Below, piece after piece: positions 25,002-33,415 of a stretch of DNA of 64,000 bases; position 1 is the stretch's first letter, and each line of letters starts with the position of its first letter. The notes beneath the pieces are model-generated. The model did not search any database. It was not told where the DNA came from and saw only the letters and a list, made by a program, of their open reading frames with translations. Source of the DNA: Lactobacillaceae bacterium AF64-9pH9TA (lineage in GTDB: Bacteria; Bacillota; Bacilli; Lactobacillales; Lactobacillaceae); assembly GCA_027681045.1 (NCBI GenBank), contig JAQDCK010000006.1, forward strand, positions 34,303-98,302, given 5' to 3'. The position numbers and the translations under genes are program-made.

Positions 25002-25706
25002 TTAGTACTTGCTGGAAACGCTGAAGTGCTTGATCACGAATGGCTTGATGGTCTTTAAAACAGATTCAAAAAGGATGTAGACCACAACTGAGTTGATGGC
25101 CCCCTTGATCAAGTTGAATGGGACGATGATGCCCATAATGTAGCTGGCCATGCTTGGAATGTGCAGCATCTTGCCCAGGTAGGTCTGTTCAGTAAAAGTG
25201 AGCAGCTGAGCGTAGTTCATGTGCATCCCCGCTGCCTGCGGCACTGAAGTGTAGGCGTAAACCGGAGTCAAGAGGAACTGATTAGTCAATGCCATGACCA
25301 GGGTCAATGACAAAACGCCTAAGAGCAGACCCAAGGCCGGCAGCAGGTAACCCTTCAGGCTCTTTCTGTCTTCTTCCTTGACTGAGCCAGCCAGGAAGTA
25401 AAATGGCAGGGCAAAGGCCATTGAGGCCAGAAAGGCAGCCAGTTCACCGACCAGAGACGGGAGGGCAAAGCCGGCAAAGATCAAGGACAAAAGGCACTTG
25501 ACTGCGGCTACGGCCACCCCGCCGCCGATGCCAAAGATAAAGGTGGTGATGACCACGATGACGTCAGAGAAGTCCATCTTCAAAAAGCTGACACCCGGCA
25601 TGATCGGGAATTCAAACTTCATAACCACAAAGGCGATGGCCCCGATCATGGCATAAGCGAGCCAGTTACTTACTGATTTAGCTGTCCGTTTGTTAGCAGC
25701 TTCCAT
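25002..25706 (-). CDS. ribU: Riboflavin ECF transporter S component RibU
   Basis: Substrate-binding membrane subunit of an energy-coupling-factor transporter for riboflavin. 234 aa with five to six transmembrane helices, including MIGAIAFVVMKFEFPIMPG and the ribU-like loop FLKMDFSDVIVVIT. The FMN riboswitch in its leader independently supports riboflavin as the substrate. The energising EcfA/A'/T proteins are not in this window. GGAGG precedes the ATG. Confidence 0.95.
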   Translation of the reverse strand: MEAANKRTAKSVSNWLAYAMIGAIAFVVMKFEFPIMPGVSFLKMDFSDVIVVITTFIFGIGGGVAVAAVKCLLSLIFAGFALPSLVGELAAFLASMAFALPFYFLAGSVKEEDRKSLKGYLLPALGLLLGVLSLTLVMALTNQFLLTPVYAYTSVPQAAGMHMNYAQLLTFTEQTYLGKMLHIPSMASYIMGIIVPFNLIKGAINSVVVYILFESVLKTIKPFVIKHFSVSSKY

Positions 25707-25717
25707 ATTAACATACC

Positions 25718-25765
25718 TCCATTAAAAAAAGTCCGTTGCCTCGAAGAGGAACAGACCTTTCTTAG
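25718..25765 (-). terminator. Riboswitch-controlled terminator before ribU
   Basis: AGGTCTGTTCCTC / GAGGCAACGGACT around TTC, followed by seven T residues on the minus strand; it lies between the FMN aptamer and the ribU ribosome site. A palindromic AGTAAGCATGCTTACT just upstream may take part in switching. Confidence 0.75.
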
Positions 25766-25785
25766 TAAGCATGCTTACTATTCCA

Positions 25786-25900
25786 ACGTCTGCCTTCTTC
25801 CATCTAGACTATAACTATCGGTAGCTTTACAGCATTCAACCATTTGCATGGCTCGCGGACTTGCACCGCCGGTCGGGATTTACACCCTGCCCCGAAGACA
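25786..25900 (-). promoter_or_regulatory. FMN riboswitch (RFN element)
   Basis: The minus strand carries the RFN consensus segments in order: CTTCGGGGCAGGGTG, AATCCCGACCGGCGGT, AGTCCGCGAGCC, and the closing GATGGAAGAAGGCAG. FMN binding should favour the downstream terminator and shut off ribU. Confidence 0.95.
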
Positions 25901-25930
25901 ACTTATTTTATTTTTGATTACGTTTACATT

Positions 25931-26650
25931 CTAATCCACTTGCTTGAGTCTGTCAACTTCTTTGTGGTTTAATTCCCGGTACTGTCCAGATGTAAGGCCT
26001 TGCAGGTCCAGGAAGGAGTAGCGTTCTCTGGACAACTTGTCGACCAAGTGATTGACAGCCTTAAACATTTCCTTGACCTGGTGGTAGTGGCCTTCATGGA
26101 TGGTCAGCTGGACGATCTGGGTCTGGGCCCGGGGATTGGTCTTCAAGACCTTGACTTGGGCAGGCTTGGTCTTGTAGCGGCCGATCTGGACCCCCTTCTT
26201 CAGGGACTTGATTTCATCTGGCTGCAAAATGCCCTTAATCTTAGCCACGTAGACCTTATCAACTTCGTTTCTCGGGTGCATGAGCAGGTTGGCCAGCTCC
26301 CCGTCATTGGTCATCAAGAGCAGGCCGGAAGTGTCGTAGTCCAAGCGGCCAACCGGGTAAAGGCGATATGGCAAGTCAGTAAAGTAGTCGGCCACCGTCT
26401 TGCGGCCCTTGTTATCCTTAACCGCGGAGATCACGCCCCGGGGTTTGTAAAAAAGATAAGTATGGTGGCTTTCTCTTTCAATCGGCTGGTTGTCAACAAC
26501 AACTTGTTCAATTGAGCTGACCTTGGTCCCAAGCTTGGTTACCACTTGCCCATCGACTCTGACCCGGCCGGCCAGGATCATTTTTTCCGCTTCTCTTCTG
26601 GAAGCGATCCCCGCCTGGGCGATCACTTTTTGTAAACGTTCTTCCGCCAT
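25931..26650 (-). CDS. rluB: 23S rRNA pseudouridine synthase RluB
   Basis: N-terminal S4 RNA-binding domain (RLQKVIAQAGIASRREAE) and the RsuA/RluB/E/F catalytic core with the aspartate in GRLDYDTSGLLLMTNDG and the later HEGHYHQVKEMFKAV motif. 239 aa. The start ATG at 26650 shares one base with the scpB stop (TAATG), so translation is coupled. Its place after scpAB is the conserved Firmicutes arrangement. Confidence 0.95.
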   Translation of the reverse strand: MAEERLQKVIAQAGIASRREAEKMILAGRVRVDGQVVTKLGTKVSSIEQVVVDNQPIERESHHTYLFYKPRGVISAVKDNKGRKTVADYFTDLPYRLYPVGRLDYDTSGLLLMTNDGELANLLMHPRNEVDKVYVAKIKGILQPDEIKSLKKGVQIGRYKTKPAQVKVLKTNPRAQTQIVQLTIHEGHYHQVKEMFKAVNHLVDKLSRERYSFLDLQGLTSGQYRELNHKEVDRLKQVD

Positions 26651-27252
26651 TATAAATCCTCCATCTTCTGCAATGCTTCATCAGCCGTGCCGTTTTCGGC
26701 AAACAGGTCTACCTGGCCGTCGGCATCAAAGCTGCTGTCTTCAAAATTCTCAATTACCGGCAGATCCGCCAGGGACTTATAGCCAAAGTACTGGAGGAAG
26801 TAATCAGTCGTCACGTACAGCTTGGGGTGGCCCGGGGCGTCTTTAACCCCCTGGGCCTTGACTAAGCCTCGCCAGACCAGGGTCTGCAGGGCACCAGAGG
26901 AGTTAACCCCCCGGATTTCATCGATCTCGATCCGGGTGATCGGCTGCCGGTAGGCTACGATCGCCAAAATTTCCAAGGCTGACTGGCTGATATTCTTGGT
27001 CAGGTCCTTGTTGAAATAGGCTTCCACCAGATCGCTGACCTCTCCGCTGGTCGTTAATTTATATTCGTCGTTGATTTCCAAAAGCTGCAAACCGCAGTCG
27101 GGGTCGCTGGCCAGCTTTTCCTGCAGCCTTTTGGCCAGACTTTCAATTTCCAGTTCCGGCACTTGCAGCAGGTCTCGCAGCTGCTCTTTCTTGATCCCGC
27201 CGTCCCCGGCCACGTAAAGGAGGGCTTGCAGCTGGGCTATTTTACTCGTCAT
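26650..27252 (-). CDS. scpB: Condensin-complex subunit ScpB
   Basis: Winged-helix kite protein of the SMC-ScpAB chromosome-segregation complex. 200 aa with the typical [16 protein letters not shown] start and the conserved [20 protein letters not shown] and [16 protein letters not shown] segments. It overlaps scpA by 11 nt at its 5' end and rluB by one base at its 3' end. Confidence 0.96.
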   Translation of the reverse strand: MTSKIAQLQALLYVAGDGGIKKEQLRDLLQVPELEIESLAKRLQEKLASDPDCGLQLLEINDEYKLTTSGEVSDLVEAYFNKDLTKNISQSALEILAIVAYRQPITRIEIDEIRGVNSSGALQTLVWRGLVKAQGVKDAPGHPKLYVTTDYFLQYFGYKSLADLPVIENFEDSSFDADGQVDLFAENGTADEALQKMEDL

Positions 27253-27976
27253 GCTTGCTTCTTTCTATTTCCAAGTCGCCAAAGCGGCGCTTTTGCCTAA
27301 TTTTCAAGTACTGGTCCTTGGCCAGTTCCAAAATTGCCAAAAAAAGGCCAACCAGGTCGGCCAGGCTTTCCACCTGGTCAGTCAAGGCAAAAAAGCTGAC
27401 GCGGCCTTGCTGCTCTAAAACTTCCTTCAGCCAGGCAATCATTTCCTGGATCGGCCGGCCGGTCAAGGTCACCTGGGCATGGTCGTTTCTTTTCTTAAAG
27501 CGGCGCATAGCCAAAATAAAGCTGGCCGTCAGGTCCTGCTGACTGATTTTCCCTAAAGGCAGGGGCTGAACCTTGGCCCCTTCAGCCACGCTGGGCTCCT
27601 TGGCGGCCAAAACTGGTACCTCTTCATTTCTGACCTTGAAGTAGGCCGAAATCTTTTTAAAGACGGAATACTGAACCAGTTGCTCAACCAGTTCTTCCCG
27701 GGGGTCGGTAAATTCTTCTTCTGTCTCGACAAAGTCGTTTTTCGGCAGCAGATACTGGGACTTAATCCGCAGCAAAGTTGCCGCCATCACGAAATATTCC
27801 CCGGCTAGTTGCAGGTTCAGCTTCTGCATCTGCTGGAGATAGTCCAGGTACTGCTGGGTAATCCTGGCAATCGGGATGTCATAGATGTCTAATTCCTGCG
27901 ACCGAATCAGGTGGAGCAAAAGGTCCAGTGGGCCTTCAAAATTCGGCAGCTCAATGGTCATGCCTTCATTCATCAT
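27242..27976 (-). CDS. scpA: Condensin-complex kleisin ScpA
   Basis: Kleisin bridging SMC heads with ScpB. 244 aa with the family opening [26 protein letters not shown] and YLDYLQQM, and the C-terminal winged helix ([19 protein letters not shown]). Several in-frame ATGs lie at the start (27976, 27973, 27961); none has a strong ribosome site, and translation is probably coupled to the upstream gene, which overlaps by 11 nt. Confidence 0.95.
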   Translation of the reverse strand: MMNEGMTIELPNFEGPLDLLLHLIRSQELDIYDIPIARITQQYLDYLQQMQKLNLQLAGEYFVMAATLLRIKSQYLLPKNDFVETEEEFTDPREELVEQLVQYSVFKKISAYFKVRNEEVPVLAAKEPSVAEGAKVQPLPLGKISQQDLTASFILAMRRFKKRNDHAQVTLTGRPIQEMIAWLKEVLEQQGRVSFFALTDQVESLADLVGLFLAILELAKDQYLKIRQKRRFGDLEIERSKHDE

Positions 27977-28319
27977 TGTTCAAGTACTTCATCAAATAGG
28001 TATATTCCGGAACCGTCATTACTTTCTGCTTGCCAGCTTCCTGGGCCAGTTCCCGCATGATTTGCGAAAAATGCTCATCATCCCGAAAACCCGGTGCTAA
28101 AGACAAATAGCGCAGGACTAGGCAGCCGGCCCCGGTCTCGCAGCCCGCCAGGCCGACTATGTTTTGATCCTCGTCCCGGTAAAGGTAGAGCTGGTGGGCC
28201 GGATCTTCAGCATACAGCTGCATCTCTTCCTTCAAATTCTGCAGGTTCTTGAAATCCGGAAGATAGGACAAGAGGCCCATAGCGACTTTTTCATAATCTT
28301 TCTTATATGGTACTAGCAT
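27966..28319 (-). CDS. ribT: RibT-like GNAT acetyltransferase-fold protein
   Basis: 117 aa with a reduced GNAT-like layout: LYLYRDEDQNIVGLAGCE then VLRYLSLAPGFRDDEHFSQI, ending TYLMKYLNN. It matches RibT proteins of Firmicutes, which lie either in rib operons or, as here, between xerD and scpA. Substrate is not established. It starts at ATG 28319 with GAGGTGATC upstream and overlaps scpA. The name is used from family resemblance. Confidence 0.75.
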   Translation of the reverse strand: MLVPYKKDYEKVAMGLLSYLPDFKNLQNLKEEMQLYAEDPAHQLYLYRDEDQNIVGLAGCETGAGCLVLRYLSLAPGFRDDEHFSQIMRELAQEAGKQKVMTVPEYTYLMKYLNNDE

Positions 28320-28329
28320 ATGATCACCT

Positions 28330-29226
28330 CTAAATGCGGGGATGAGTCTTTTGGTAGACGTCCAGGATATGCTTCTGGGTCAGATTAGTATAGATCTGGG
28401 TCGTGGAAATGTCAGTATGGCCCAGGATTTCCTGGACCACCCGCAAATCCGCCCCATGCTCCAGCAAATGCGTCGCGAAGCTGTGGCGGAGGGTGTGGGG
28501 AGTCACATCCTTGGCAATGCCGGCCTGCTGGCAGTACTTCTTGATCTTCTGCCAGACGGCCTGCCGGGTCAATTGCCCGCCCCGGCTGTTCAAGAACAGG
28601 TAGTCGCTGCTCTTGCCCCGCTTTAAAAGCTGCTGGTCCCTTACAGGCAGGTAGCGCTTGATCCAGTCTAAGGCCAGGTCGCTCACTGGAATAAGCCGTT
28701 CCTTGCTCCCCTTGCCCAAGACTTTGATCAGCTGCAGGTCGGCATGGACATCGGCTAATTGCAAGTTGACCGCTTCGCTGACCCGCATCCCCGTCGCGTA
28801 AAGCAATTCCAAAAGGGCCCGGTCGCGGATCCCTAAATCCGTAGTCAGATCTGGCTGCTCTAAGAGCCGGCCCACTTCAGCCTCAGTCAAGGCCAGGGGC
28901 ATCCGCTTCTCCCGCTTGGGAGCATCAATCTGGCTCATGGGGTCCAGGGCGATCAGCTGCTGGCGGACCAGCCACTGGTAAAAGCGGCGCAGGGTCGATA
29001 CCAGCCGGCTGATGGAGCTGTTGGCCTTGCCCAAGTCCCGCTCTTTAGCTAAAAAAGCATCAATTTCCACTGCTTCCAGCGGCCAGGCGGGCATCTGCTC
29101 TTCTTTGACGTAAGCTAAAAACTCCAGCAAGTCCTGCTGGTAGGCCGCGATTGTATTCGGGCTGAGTCCCCGTTCAATCTGGCTATAGCGCAGGTAATCT
29201 TCAATTTCTTCGGCGAGCTTATTCAT
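28330..29226 (-). CDS. xerD: Tyrosine recombinase XerD
   Basis: Resolves chromosome dimers at dif together with a partner or as a pair. 298 aa: the N-terminal SAM-like core-binding domain (YLRYSQIERGLSPNTIAAYQ) and the catalytic domain with Arg in ATGMRVSEAVNL, HTLRHSFATHLLEHG, the GH of LGHTDISTTQIY and the nucleophile tyrosine in IYTNLTQKH. I start at ATG 29226, which has AAGGATGAGG upstream and overlaps the previous stop; an ATG at 29235 is also in frame. Confidence 0.94.
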   Translation of the reverse strand: MNKLAEEIEDYLRYSQIERGLSPNTIAAYQQDLLEFLAYVKEEQMPAWPLEAVEIDAFLAKERDLGKANSSISRLVSTLRRFYQWLVRQQLIALDPMSQIDAPKREKRMPLALTEAEVGRLLEQPDLTTDLGIRDRALLELLYATGMRVSEAVNLQLADVHADLQLIKVLGKGSKERLIPVSDLALDWIKRYLPVRDQQLLKRGKSSDYLFLNSRGGQLTRQAVWQKIKKYCQQAGIAKDVTPHTLRHSFATHLLEHGADLRVVQEILGHTDISTTQIYTNLTQKHILDVYQKTHPRI

Positions 29227-30097
29227 CCGCCTCATCCTTGACCAGCTTGATCGTGCCGGCTTCCTTGTCCTGGCTGACCAGGCCCCGCTTGATCAAGTTG
29301 CCTAAGGCCCGCTTGAAGGCTGACTTGGAGATGCCGAAGTAGTCCTTGATGGCCTGGGCATCGCTCTTGTCGCTAAATGGCAGAGTCTTGTCGCCCTTGC
29401 GGCGCAAAGACATCATTATCATGGCCGCGTCATCGTCAATCTCTTCAAAAGCCCGGGGCAAAACGCTCATGTTCAAGCGACCGTACTGGCTGACCCCGAT
29501 CACCCGTGCCTTGACCTCCTCACCCAGCCGCAGAGGCTGCTGCATTTGTGATTCATGGATAAAGCCCAAATAGTAGTCATTGGTCAAGACAAAGCAACCC
29601 AGGGACTTGCTGGAATATACCCGGGCCAGCAGGTTCTTGTTGACCAGGTTATTTGGGAAGCGGACGGCGATCTGTTCAAAGACATTTTCATCAGCGGCCT
29701 TGGCCCAGATCCGGTCCTTATCATCAGTTTCCAGCCGCACCAAAAGGCGGTCATCTTTTTGCGGCCAGCGGGCCGGGTCAAGTGGCAGATCGTCCAGGGA
29801 CATAACTATATCCTTATCAGGCAAGCCAATGTCCAAAAAGACTCCCAGCCCCCGCTGAACCCTGGTAACCGTGGCCCAGCCGTATTGGTCGGCCTGGGCA
29901 AAAGGCAAGAACTGGGTCATTTCCCGTTCATGTTTTTGGTTATCATAAATAAATCCCGTGATTTGCCCGCCAATTTTCGGCGTCTCTTCTTGGGTGATTT
30001 CTTCTTTCTTCAATTTGAACGTTAAGCCGTCAATCTGCACGAAATAGGCTTCAGCGTTGCTGTCAGTTATTTTACCGGTCCGGATTTCTCCAAGCAT
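29219..30097 (-). CDS. cvfB: CvfB-like S1-domain RNA-binding protein (YitL family)
   Basis: 292 aa with S1-type OB-fold modules (GWATVTRVQRGLGVFLDIGL near residue 73, KNLLARVYSSKSLGCFVLTN near 153, EEVKARVIGVSQYGRLNMSV near 197) and a C-terminal winged helix (DYFGISKSAFKRALGNLIKR). This is the architecture of CvfB of staphylococci, a regulator of virulence gene expression; in lactobacilli the role is unknown. First gene of the tightly overlapping xerD-ribT-scpAB-rluB run; GGAGGCAG precedes the ATG. Confidence 0.88.
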   Translation of the reverse strand: MLGEIRTGKITDSNAEAYFVQIDGLTFKLKKEEITQEETPKIGGQITGFIYDNQKHEREMTQFLPFAQADQYGWATVTRVQRGLGVFLDIGLPDKDIVMSLDDLPLDPARWPQKDDRLLVRLETDDKDRIWAKAADENVFEQIAVRFPNNLVNKNLLARVYSSKSLGCFVLTNDYYLGFIHESQMQQPLRLGEEVKARVIGVSQYGRLNMSVLPRAFEEIDDDAAMIMMSLRRKGDKTLPFSDKSDAQAIKDYFGISKSAFKRALGNLIKRGLVSQDKEAGTIKLVKDEADE

Positions 30098-30438
30098 AGT
30101 CTGCCTCCAACTTTACATAATTCTAATGCTAGTATACGGGAACAAAGAAAGAAAATAAAGCAGTTAACAATAGTTTTTCTGCTAGTTCGCTAATTTTTTC
30201 AATTCACGCATAGTTTTTTCTATTTTAAAGCAATTTTTGACTCAACCACCTAGCCAGCACTGTGGCAGATTAGCTTACAGACTTTTTTAAGCGGCTCAGC
30301 AGTTCAAAATTTCTCCTCTACCCTAGCTATTTTCAAGGCAGACATTAAAAGAAAGCAGGCAAACATTAGGTAAAGAAAAAGAGCTCAATCGATTGATTGA
30401 ACTCTTTCTTCTGTGGTTGTCAGACTTATAATCTTAGA
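30098..30438. other. Non-coding gap between pyk and the cvfB-like gene
   Basis: AT-rich. It holds the pyk terminator at 30378-30408 and, near 30130, a TATACT -10-like element for the cvfB operon. No ORF or RNA gene was seen in the remainder. Confidence 0.6.
30378..30408 (-). terminator. Terminator of pfkA-pyk
   Basis: AAAGAGTTCAATC / GATTGAGCTCTTT with an AATC loop and T run on the minus strand. Confidence 0.85.
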
Positions 30439-32208
30439 TTACAGGTTTGAAACTTCACCTTGGTAAATTGCGCCGCGACGTGCGTCAACAGTCAAAGTTG
30501 AGCCGTCAGCGATCTTTGAAGTTGCGTCAGCAGCACCGACAACAACTGGAATGCCGAGTGATACGCCGACAACAGCTGCGTGGCTGGTCAAGCCGGAAGC
30601 TTCAACGATCATACCGCTGGCCTTCTTGATAGCTGGCATGTAGTCCTTGTCAGTAGTCTTAGCTACCAGGATGTCGCCTTCGTGAACCTTAGCGTTGGCT
30701 TCTTCAGCGCTGTTAGCAACAACAGCCTTGCCGATAACTGAGCCAGTGCCTACGCCCAAACCTTGAGCAAGTTGGTTGCCGATGATTTGCAGCTTCATCA
30801 AGTTAGTAGTACCTGATTGGCCGAATGGTACGCCGGCAACGATGATTACCAGGTCGCCATCCTTAACGAAACCGTGTTCCTTAGCTACGCGGGCAGCTTC
30901 TTCGAACATTTCGTCAGTGTTTGAAGGTTGCTTTGCCAAAACTGGTTCAACGCCCCAAACGATACCCAATGAGTGTTGGATCTTTTCGTCGAAAGTCAAG
31001 GCAACGATGGTTGCGTCTGGACGGTACTTGGAGATCATACGAGCTGAGTAGCCGGAGCTAGTAGCAGTGATGATCGTCTTAACGCCCAATTCTTGAGCAG
31101 TGCGGACAACTGATTCACCGATAGCTTCAGTAACGTTTGAGCCCTTGTATTCTTCAAAGCGTTGCAGAGCCAGAGTGTTCCGGGTGTCCATTTGCTTTTC
31201 AGTCCGAACGTCGATGTCGTGCATAGCTTGAACTGCTTGTACTGGGTACAAACCGTTTGCTGATTCACCTGACAGCATAGTTGCGTCAGTACCGTCAAGA
31301 ACGGCGTTAGCAACGTCAGTTACTTCGGCACGGGTTGGACGTGGGTTTTCTTGCATTGAGTCCAGCATTTGAGTAGCAGTGATAACTGGCTTGCCCAAAG
31401 CGTTGCACTTCTTGATCAAAGTCTTTTGAACAAATGGCACGTTGATGAATGGGATTTCAACACCCATGTCACCACGGGCAACCATCAAACCATCTGAAAC
31501 TTGCAAGATTTCGTCGATGTTGTCAATACCTTCTTGTGATTCAATCTTTGGGAAGATCTTAACGTATGATGCGTTAGCTTCTTCGCAAAGTGCGCGAATG
31601 TCAAGAACGTCTTGAGCCTTACGTACAAATGAAGCAAAGATGAAGTTAATACCGTGCTTCAAACCAAAGCGGATGTCGTCAGTGTCCTTTTCAGTAATCC
31701 CTGGGAGGCGGATTTCAACACCTGGAGCGTTAACACCCTTCTTTGAGCCGATGACACCAGTGTTTTGAGCTTCACAAACCAATTCGCGCTTTTCTTCGTC
31801 CTTGGCCTTGATAGTCAAACCAACAGCACCGTCGTCGATCAATACAGTGCCGCCAACGTGAGTGTCGTCGAACAGACCTGGGTAGGTAACGTGGATCATG
31901 TCCTTGTTGCCGGCCTTGGTTGCGTCCATTGACACGCGGATTTCGTCACCAGTGTTGATAGTGAACTTGCCGCCTTCTTGGTCAGTGGTTCTGATTTCAG
32001 CACCCTTGGTGTCCAAAGCGATGCCCAAAAGCTTGCCAGTCTTCTTTTCAACTTCACGAACCATGTTCATTCTTGCCAAGTGTTCTTCGTGGTCACCGTG
32101 TGAGAAGTTGAAACGGAATACGTTTGCGCCTGCTTCGGCTAACTTGGTAATAGTTTCAATATCGTTTGAAGCTGGTCCTAAAGTACTAACAATCTTCGTT
32201 TTTTTCAT
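30439..32208 (-). CDS. pyk: Pyruvate kinase with C-terminal PEP-utilizer-like domain
   Basis: Transfers phosphate from phosphoenolpyruvate to ADP, the last step of glycolysis. 589 aa: the TIM-barrel and B domain (KTKIVSTLGPAS, FRFNFSHGDH, catalytic lysine in FPKIESQEG, MVARGDMGVE), the allosteric C domain, and an extra ~110-residue PEP-utilizer-like domain (GMIVEASGLTSHAAVVG...) found in bacilli and lactobacilli. The His of TSHAA corresponds to the phosphohistidine of that domain. Extremely biased codons indicate very high expression. Co-transcribed with pfkA, 39 nt upstream. Confidence 0.97.
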   Translation of the reverse strand: MKKTKIVSTLGPASNDIETITKLAEAGANVFRFNFSHGDHEEHLARMNMVREVEKKTGKLLGIALDTKGAEIRTTDQEGGKFTINTGDEIRVSMDATKAGNKDMIHVTYPGLFDDTHVGGTVLIDDGAVGLTIKAKDEEKRELVCEAQNTGVIGSKKGVNAPGVEIRLPGITEKDTDDIRFGLKHGINFIFASFVRKAQDVLDIRALCEEANASYVKIFPKIESQEGIDNIDEILQVSDGLMVARGDMGVEIPFINVPFVQKTLIKKCNALGKPVITATQMLDSMQENPRPTRAEVTDVANAVLDGTDATMLSGESANGLYPVQAVQAMHDIDVRTEKQMDTRNTLALQRFEEYKGSNVTEAIGESVVRTAQELGVKTIITATSSGYSARMISKYRPDATIVALTFDEKIQHSLGIVWGVEPVLAKQPSNTDEMFEEAARVAKEHGFVKDGDLVIIVAGVPFGQSGTTNLMKLQIIGNQLAQGLGVGTGSVIGKAVVANSAEEANAKVHEGDILVAKTTDKDYMPAIKKASGMIVEASGLTSHAAVVGVSLGIPVVVGAADATSKIADGSTLTVDARRGAIYQGEVSNL

Positions 32209-32247
32209 CTTGAAAAAATCTCCCTAAATCAAAAACTATAAAAACAA

Positions 32248-33207
32248 CTATCTTGATAAATCTGCGTTGAGCTTTAACAAGTCATAGTCACCCTTGTGAG
32301 ACTCATCAAATAAATCAAGGATGTCGTGTGAAGTAACCTTGCCGTTTTCAATGCCGACAGCCAGACCGCCCTTGCCTTCCAAAAGAAGGTGAACGGCTTC
32401 GCTGCCCAGCTTGGAAGCCAGCACCCGGTCAGAAACAGTTGGCGTGCCGCCCCGCTGCATGTGACCCAAAACATTGGCCCGGACGTCGAAGTCACCATAC
32501 TTCTTCAGTTCAGCCATGAATTGGTCAGCGGTCATTACGCCTTCAGCAACGACTACCAAACCGTGGTCCTTGCCGCTTTCCTGGGCTTGCTTGAGCCGGT
32601 TGGCGATTTCTTCAACGTCGTACGGCTTTTCAGGAATGACGATCGCGTCTGCCCCGCAGGCTACGCCAACGCGCATAGCGATGTCACCACAGTTGCGGCC
32701 CATTACGTTGACAATGAAGACCCGGTGGTGGCTGGAAGCAGTGTCACGGATCTTGTCGATCGCGTCCATTGCCGTCATGCAGGCCGTGTCATAGCCGATC
32801 GTGGCATCCGTATATGGGATGTCGTTGTCGATCGTGCCTGGCAGGCCGATTGAGTTGAAGCCGTGGCGGGTAAGCTGCAGGGCGCCATGGTAGGAACCAT
32901 CCCCACCAATAACGACAACAGCATCGATGCCGTGCTTCTTCAATTGCTCAATACCAGCCAGCTGTCCTTCTTCTTCTGCAAATTCAGGATAACGCGCAGA
33001 GTAGAGGAAGGTACCGGAAACATTGATCAAGTGGGCTACGTCTTCACTTTCCAATGGGAAAATGTCGCCCGCAACCAAACCTGCAAAACCGTATCTGATA
33101 CCGAAAACTTCCAAACCGTTCGCGATCGCGACTCTGGTTACGGCTCTTACGGCTGCATTCATACCAGGGGCGTCACCGCCGCTAGTCAAAATACCAATCC
33201 GTTTCAT
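32248..33207 (-). CDS. pfkA: 6-phosphofructokinase
   Basis: ATP-dependent phosphorylation of fructose 6-phosphate, the committing step of glycolysis. 319 aa with the ATP site [17 protein letters not shown] and GGDGSYHGA, and the catalytic [29 protein letters not shown] precedes the ATG. First gene of pfkA-pyk. A TATGAT -10 element lies in the 208-nt gap upstream. The L. delbrueckii enzyme is known to be poorly allosteric (family knowledge, not visible here). Confidence 0.97.
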   Translation of the reverse strand: MKRIGILTSGGDAPGMNAAVRAVTRVAIANGLEVFGIRYGFAGLVAGDIFPLESEDVAHLINVSGTFLYSARYPEFAEEEGQLAGIEQLKKHGIDAVVVIGGDGSYHGALQLTRHGFNSIGLPGTIDNDIPYTDATIGYDTACMTAMDAIDKIRDTASSHHRVFIVNVMGRNCGDIAMRVGVACGADAIVIPEKPYDVEEIANRLKQAQESGKDHGLVVVAEGVMTADQFMAELKKYGDFDVRANVLGHMQRGGTPTVSDRVLASKLGSEAVHLLLEGKGGLAVGIENGKVTSHDILDLFDESHKGDYDLLKLNADLSR

Positions 33208-33415
33208 GAATTCACCTCATCATGATTTAAATTGTGTAATATCTCACATCACATAAATCATAACATTTTTCCCGCATAAAGTCTTGTAAAATCTGGTTTA
33301 AATTCGATTTTTTCAGACTTCCGGCCTGTTAGGGCTTACAAATCCCGGCCTGGCGTTTATTATTTTTTTCACTAGGAGAGATTTTTTTAAAAAAAGCAAA
33401 TTGGTCAAGTCGTTT

